Shown in pieces: positions 39,625 to 43,504 of a DNA stretch of 43,504 nt. The stretch spans positions 1 to 43,504 of IMG/VR virus record IMGVR_UViG_3300046656_000093. One strand, 5' to 3'. The notes below the pieces were generated by a model. That model was not told the origin of the DNA and ran no database searches. It worked only from the letters and a program-made list of their open reading frames with translations. The stretch comes from a virus. Each line of letters begins with the position of its first letter. Position 1 is the stretch's first letter. The position numbers were made by a program, and so were the translations under genes.

Positions 39625-40238
39625 GCACACTCCTCGCGCCATCTGAGCCGGTCTACGCCGAAGACTGGTTTTCGCACGCGATCCCCGCGTGGACGGCGAT
39701 GCTCGCGCATCTTCACCCCCATCGCCAGCCGCGGCTATTAGAGATCGGGGCCTTTGAAGGCCGCGCGACCCGTTGGATGCTCGAGCATTTCCCGAAGGCG
39801 CACGTGACGGTCATCGACCCGTTCACGGGCGGGTCGGATCAACAGCATCTCGACCTGATGAATTTGCGTGGGCGCTTCGATCACAACACGGCGCCATTTC
39901 GTGATCGTCTCCGCGTGATGCAGGACACGAGCGCGAAGGTGCTGCCGATCTTGCTGACAGGTGACTGGCGATTTGACTTCATCTACATCGATGGGTCGCA
40001 TGAGGCCGCCGACGTCCTGTTCGATGCGGTCTGTGCCTTTCGCTTACTCACGGACGACGGCCGGATCTGTTTCGATGATTTCTGTTGGGGCCTCGGCCAT
40101 CCCGGCTATCGGCAGGAATATCTACCGCGCGCCGCCATCATCCCGTTCCTCGCAACGCACGGGGATCGGGTGACGATGCCGCGGCCTCCGAATGAACAGC
40201 TCTGGATTGCTCGCATTCCCACTCAAGGAGTGGCATGA
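39621..40238 (+). CDS. SAM-dependent methyltransferase (Methyltransf_24-like)
   Basis: A 205-residue protein; ATG 39621 overlaps the radical SAM stop (ATGA). Motif I is LLEIGAFEGRATRWM, motif II VTVIDPFTGG, then YIDGSHEAADVLFDA and GRICFDDF, matching Methyltransf_24 enzymes acting on sugars or small molecules. It is coupled to the next gene (ATGA). Its partners suggest methylation of a sugar or protein side chain on the virion. Confidence 0.75.
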   Translation: MSTLLAPSEPVYAEDWFSHAIPAWTAMLAHLHPHRQPRLLEIGAFEGRATRWMLEHFPKAHVTVIDPFTGGSDQQHLDLMNLRGRFDHNTAPFRDRLRVMQDTSAKVLPILLTGDWRFDFIYIDGSHEAADVLFDAVCAFRLLTDDGRICFDDFCWGLGHPGYRQEYLPRAAIIPFLATHGDRVTMPRPPNEQLWIARIPTQGVA

Positions 40239-40531
40239 GACCTGACCCGCGGATTGATCCGGCAACCGGCGTGGACCCCTTGAAGGGGTGGGATTTCTTC
40301 CGCTGCTTCAAGTGCCATCGACTGCTCACGCGGCTCGAGGTACTGGACGGCCTGAAGCATCGTCAGGGCCAGTCATGCCCGTGCGGGTCGCTCAATGTCA
40401 GTCCGTCCAATGGCCCGGCAGCGGTCATGGATGATGCGTCGCGGTTCGCGTGGTGGCTCTACATGCTCACCCCGTGGCGGCACTGGTCGATCTGGAAGTT
40501 CACGCTCTTGCGGGAACTCGGTCGCGCATGA
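40235..40531 (+). CDS. Zinc-ribbon protein (98 aa)
   Basis: Coupled on both sides by ATGA. CFKCHRLL with SCPCGSLN forms a zinc ribbon after a Pro-rich start; the C-terminal half is amphipathic and Trp-rich (FAWWLYMLTPWRHWSIW), perhaps membrane-associated. A counterpart lies in the other modification cassette (6446-6589). Function unknown. Confidence 0.6.
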   Translation: MRPDPRIDPATGVDPLKGWDFFRCFKCHRLLTRLEVLDGLKHRQGQSCPCGSLNVSPSNGPAAVMDDASRFAWWLYMLTPWRHWSIWKFTLLRELGRA

Positions 40532-41196
40532 GTGTGATCCTCGCATCCCCGACGTATCAGGCGGTCGCGCCGGTCTGTCGCGATGGGATGATCGTGTCCG
40601 CGATGTACGCCGCGAATCGTGGCGTGAAGTGGCACAGCCTCGCGGACATTCATTCCAAGCAGACGACGATTGATGATGTGCGGAACCGGATCGTGCGGGC
40701 GGCGATTAAGGTGGCCGAGACGGATGACGTGCAAGGGATCGCCTGGATCGATTCCGACATTAGCCCGAAGCCAGATGGGCTCTACCGGCTGATCGAATCC
40801 GGCAAAGACTTCATCACCGGCATCTACACGCACCGCTCGTCCACTGGCGAGCCTGTCGTGGGGTTTCTCGACCCGCGGGCGAACGGCGGAAAAGGCGCGG
40901 TGGCCTGGATGCAGGAATGGCCGGCCAACACGATCGCCCCCGTCGATTGCTGCGGCTTCGGTATCGTCTACACGTCCATGCGGATGCTGCGGCTCATGTC
41001 GGACCCGTGGTTCTCATTCGGGGATTTGTCGGAGGACTTCACGTTCTGCGTGCGGGCGAAAGCGGCGGGATTTCAACTCTACGTCGATACGGCCGTGACG
41101 TGTGCCCATGTGGGCGATCCGCACGAGTTCACGGTCGAAGCGTATCAGGCGCGCTATCGCGCGAAGCAGAAGGATGCGGCACGCTCTGCCGCCTAG
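40528..41196 (+). CDS. GT-A-type glycosyltransferase
   Basis: A 222-residue protein coupled by ATGA. SVILASPTYQAVAPV opens the GT-A Rossmann-like fold; IAWIDSDISPKPDGL carries the DxD-like D-S-D; VDCCGFGIVYTS and SEDFTFCVRAKAAGFQL match the acceptor-side ED motif of phage GT2/GT21-like enzymes. It probably transfers a sugar to a virion protein using a UDP or GDP sugar. Donor unknown. Confidence 0.7.
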   Translation: MSVILASPTYQAVAPVCRDGMIVSAMYAANRGVKWHSLADIHSKQTTIDDVRNRIVRAAIKVAETDDVQGIAWIDSDISPKPDGLYRLIESGKDFITGIYTHRSSTGEPVVGFLDPRANGGKGAVAWMQEWPANTIAPVDCCGFGIVYTSMRMLRLMSDPWFSFGDLSEDFTFCVRAKAAGFQLYVDTAVTCAHVGDPHEFTVEAYQARYRAKQKDAARSAA

Positions 41197-41204
41197 GAGA
41201 CGAT

Positions 41205-41507
41205 ATGGCTGGACTCGATCCGCTACAGAAGTTTGAAACGCTCGTCTTTCAGAAGGTGGGCGAGCGCACGACCGCGTTCGGCGTGAAGATGGTCTATCGG
41301 CAGTTGCCCTACAAGTACGTCGAGTATGACGGCAACCCGCAACGCTTCATCGAGCCGATTGCGACCGCGACAAATCCCGCACAGACCGTCGTTCAACTCG
41401 ATGCGATCGGGGGGCAAGTTGTCGGGTGGGAAATCGTGGACGGCCGCGCCATGACCGGGTTCTCGATGGGCGAAAAGATCGACCCCACCAGTCCCACCGG
41501 GTTCTAA
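41205..41507 (+). CDS. Small virion-module protein (100 aa)
   Basis: ATG 41205 sits behind taggagacgat, a strong Shine-Dalgarno, so it restarts translation after the modification cassette. An alpha/beta sequence (KFETLVFQKVGERTTAFGVK; MVYRQLPYKYVEYDG). Position between capsid and adaptor genes suggests a head-completion protein. Confidence 0.5.
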   Translation: MAGLDPLQKFETLVFQKVGERTTAFGVKMVYRQLPYKYVEYDGNPQRFIEPIATATNPAQTVVQLDAIGGQVVGWEIVDGRAMTGFSMGEKIDPTSPTGF

Positions 41508-41509
41508 CG

Positions 41510-42157
41510 GTGACGAAGGCGGAGATCCGCACGAAGGTGTTGCGCCAGTTGCGCCAACAGAGTGCGGGTGTGCCGTTTTCCGAAGACGAGATCGACGAAT
41601 CCATCGATGCCGGATATACGGAGATGAGCGATGCCTCTGAGTGGAACGAAGTCTGGCAGACGGTCAATCTTCTGGCTGATCGACCTTATTACGATGCTCG
41701 TACGGTGCTCGGCCAGAATCTCTTGGCGATCGGCCCTGCGTATTCGACGGAGACGAGTCGATGGTTGCAGCCTGTGGTCGTGGGGGATCTGGACGGTGGT
41801 GATCGACGGTGGGAGTCGGTCGTTTCGCCCGCCGCCGCCCCCAATCAGATTTTCACGCGCGGCCTCTGGTGGTTCGGCTACTACCCGCGCGTCAGTACCG
41901 ATCTGGGCTCCGTCAAGCAGTACTTCACCGCCATCCCAGAAGCGTTGGAGGATGACGACGAGCCGGGATTCATCTCAGAATTTCACGATGGGTTGGTCGA
42001 ATACGCCGTCTACGACCTGTGGGCACAAGCCGGGGAAGCCGACCTTGCATTGAGCGCATGGACGCGATACGCAGCGATTGAGTCTGAACTGACGAAACAC
42101 ACGCAGGCGCGCGGTGGTCGCGCGAGGGTCGCTGGCTATGCCCCGCATCCGCACTGA
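41510..42157 (+). CDS. Head-tail adaptor (P22 gp4-like)
   Basis: A 215-residue protein from GTG 41510. The helical N-terminus KAEIRTKVLRQLRQQ, then FSEDEIDESIDAGYTEMSDA, matches adaptor and gp4/DUF6682-like proteins that sit below the portal. Beta-rich middle (LQPVVVGDLDG; WWFGYYPRVS) and a helical C-terminal end (LVEYAVYDLWAQAGEADLAL). It is expected to seal the portal and hold the tail hub. Confidence 0.65.
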   Translation: MTKAEIRTKVLRQLRQQSAGVPFSEDEIDESIDAGYTEMSDASEWNEVWQTVNLLADRPYYDARTVLGQNLLAIGPAYSTETSRWLQPVVVGDLDGGDRRWESVVSPAAAPNQIFTRGLWWFGYYPRVSTDLGSVKQYFTAIPEALEDDDEPGFISEFHDGLVEYAVYDLWAQAGEADLALSAWTRYAAIESELTKHTQARGGRARVAGYAPHPH

Positions 42158-43211
42158 CCTCGCGAACGCCGTCCTGTCGCGTCTGGGGGATACCCAGGAG
42201 GCGATCTGGTCTTCAGAGGAAATCAACGGCTATCTGCAAGATGGTCTGTCCGACCTCTGCCGATCGGCCAAGCCGATCATCGATCGCGTGTATCCCGAGA
42301 ACCGCTTTGAACATTTCGTCTGCACGTCGAAAGCCGACCTTGATCTGTGCGAGGTAACACCTGGCTTTGCGGCGGGTCGGATCTCGAGCATCACCTGCGA
42401 GGATGAGCGCGATCTGTTGACATCGGCGCTGCAAGTCTCGACGCCACGCGCATGCATGATTACATGCCCGCCGGAATCGGAACTCCTCGCGGACATTTCG
42501 GATGCCTTGCTACCGGCCGTGGCCGACGTCGATGATGACGTGATTGCCATTGACCGCGCCCTTTGGGACAACCGCGTTATTGCGGCTGCGACATCTCGCG
42601 ATGCGCGCGAGCTAGATTCACGCTATGAGACGAACGCGGGCGAAGTCGTCGCGGTCATGTGGCAGTACGACGGGCCGCGGACTGTCCGGAAGATCCGACG
42701 CCCAGCGGCCGAAGCCGATGTCGTGGACGTCAATGGATCGTTCGGCCTCTGCCGCGATGCCGATGACGTGGCGACGACCGATGACGATGTAACCGGCACC
42801 TTCGGCATCGCCAGACAGACCCCCGGCCATCACCCGATGGGTTCGACGTCGTTCGGCTGCCCTCGACGCTTCTACCTCGATCAGACGAATGTCCGGTTAG
42901 AAGTCGTGCGGCACGCGGCCTCGCTCGACGTATTCGATGACGCCGTTGAACTGCCGGATCGGTACGCCGACTATCTGCGCGATTACGCAATGGGCGAAGC
43001 GTTAGGCCGGCCCGGCGTGGGACAGCAGCCGAAATTGGCTCAGCACTACAAGATGCGATGGACGGTGCGACTCGCCCGCGTGGTCGCGCGGATGCAACGG
43101 GTCTCACATCAACGTGTGTCGCAACTCGGCGGCAGCCAGATGCCGCGCAATCGACCACCCTCGCCGCGGCTTCCGTGGCCGTATCCAGCGGGAATTGTGG
43201 GAGTCCGATGA
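42138..43211 (+). CDS. Second adaptor/tail-completion protein
   Basis: A 357-residue protein; ATG 42138 overlaps the previous gene by 20 bases. The opening RTDLANAVLSRLGD, then WSSEEINGYLQDGLSDLCRS, repeats the fold of the preceding adaptor's N-terminus, so the two look like diverged paralogues. The middle is beta-rich and the end has a helical/basic region (LARVVARMQRVSHQRVS). It is coupled by ATGA to the tailspike. Confidence 0.55.
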   Translation: MPRIRTDLANAVLSRLGDTQEAIWSSEEINGYLQDGLSDLCRSAKPIIDRVYPENRFEHFVCTSKADLDLCEVTPGFAAGRISSITCEDERDLLTSALQVSTPRACMITCPPESELLADISDALLPAVADVDDDVIAIDRALWDNRVIAAATSRDARELDSRYETNAGEVVAVMWQYDGPRTVRKIRRPAAEADVVDVNGSFGLCRDADDVATTDDDVTGTFGIARQTPGHHPMGSTSFGCPRRFYLDQTNVRLEVVRHAASLDVFDDAVELPDRYADYLRDYAMGEALGRPGVGQQPKLAQHYKMRWTVRLARVVARMQRVSHQRVSQLGGSQMPRNRPPSPRLPWPYPAGIVGVR

Positions 43212-43504
43212 GCGTCAAATACGAGAAAGCCGTCAGCGAAGACCTCAACACGGGCTATGGGTCCGTCTCCGTCACGATGCCGGGCGGTGGGAGCGCCACC
43301 GGCTCAAAAATCGGCCTGCATTCATTCAGTCAAAATGGCTGGTTTCACGCCAGCGATTTCGGTGTGCGCGCGGATGGACGTGATGACTCCGCGGCGATTC
43401 AAGCGGCGATCGATCGGGCATCGACGACGGGCCGTGGGGCCACGGTCTGGCTTCCCCCTGGCGACATCTATGCGACGAATTTGAAACTCAAGGCCAGCAT
43501 CACG
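43208..43504 (+). CDS. Tailspike, right-handed beta-helix (5' part, continues at base 1)
   Basis: ATG 43208 overlaps the previous stop as ATGA. The first 52 codons (SVKYEKAVSEDLNTGYGSVS onward) form a short head-binding segment, with WFHASDFGV leading into the pectate-lyase-like helix. The gene then passes through the 161-bp terminal repeat, so it continues at base 1 and ends at 1178. Confidence 0.85.
   Translation, partial: MSVKYEKAVSEDLNTGYGSVSVTMPGGGSATGSKIGLHSFSQNGWFHASDFGVRADGRDDSAAIQAAIDRASTTGRGATVWLPPGDIYATNLKLKASIT
43344..43504. repeat. Terminal direct repeat, right copy
   Basis: Right copy of the 161-bp terminal repeat (see bases 1-161); identical from 43379 onward, with a at 43347 and 43378. 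At 43347 the change is CAC (His) here versus CTC (Leu) at base 3-5; the other is synonymous (GGA/GGT, Gly). Confidence 0.95.

Overview
The window is essentially the complete genome of a temperate, podovirus-like tailed phage (Caudoviricetes). It carries small and large terminase, portal, scaffold, major capsid, head-tail adaptors, a tailspike and internal/ejection-type proteins, but no long tape-measure gene, tail tube or sheath, so a short tail is inferred. A tyrosine recombinase and a divergent CI/Cro-type switch make it temperate. The first 161 bases recur as the last 161 (159/161 identical), and the tailspike gene runs off the right end and back in at the left end in frame. The sequence is therefore a circularly closed assembly of about 43,343 unique bp, or a permuted or terminally redundant genome. 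GC is high (judged by eye). The host cannot be named from this sequence.

Layout. (a) 28786-30732, rightward: CI-like repressor, three tiny membrane proteins, integrase. (b) 30733-30968: non-coding control region upstream of the late genes, possibly with attP. (c) 30969-43504 continuing into 1-14921, rightward late operon: packaging, portal, scaffold, capsid, decoration protein, a modification cassette (radical SAM enzyme, methyltransferase, zinc ribbon, GT-A glycosyltransferase), adaptors, tailspike, a large tail protein, a second modification cassette (GT-B glycosyltransferase, zinc ribbon, methyltransferase), a Ser-Asp-repeat fibre, ejection-type proteins and a lysis cassette. (d) 15030-28690, leftward early operon: Cro-like regulator, AlpA/excisionase-like protein, further HTH proteins, many small accessory proteins, Bet recombinase, HNH and VRR-NUC nucleases, a DPPY DNA methyltransferase and a DUF1376 replication initiator with a probable helicase-loader partner.

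Genes are tightly packed and mostly translationally coupled by ATGA, GTGA or TGATG overlaps, which settles many start sites and exposes one broken gene (in-frame TGA at 21684-21686). Early genes share short repeated leaders carrying the Shine-Dalgarno, like start-associated sequences.

The most novel feature is the pair of virion-module modification cassettes. Both combine a glycosyltransferase, a SAM methyltransferase and a small zinc-ribbon protein, and one adds a radical SAM/SPASM-like enzyme. They lie next to the decoration protein and the Ser-Asp-repeat fibre, which suggests a phage-encoded system for decorating virion proteins.
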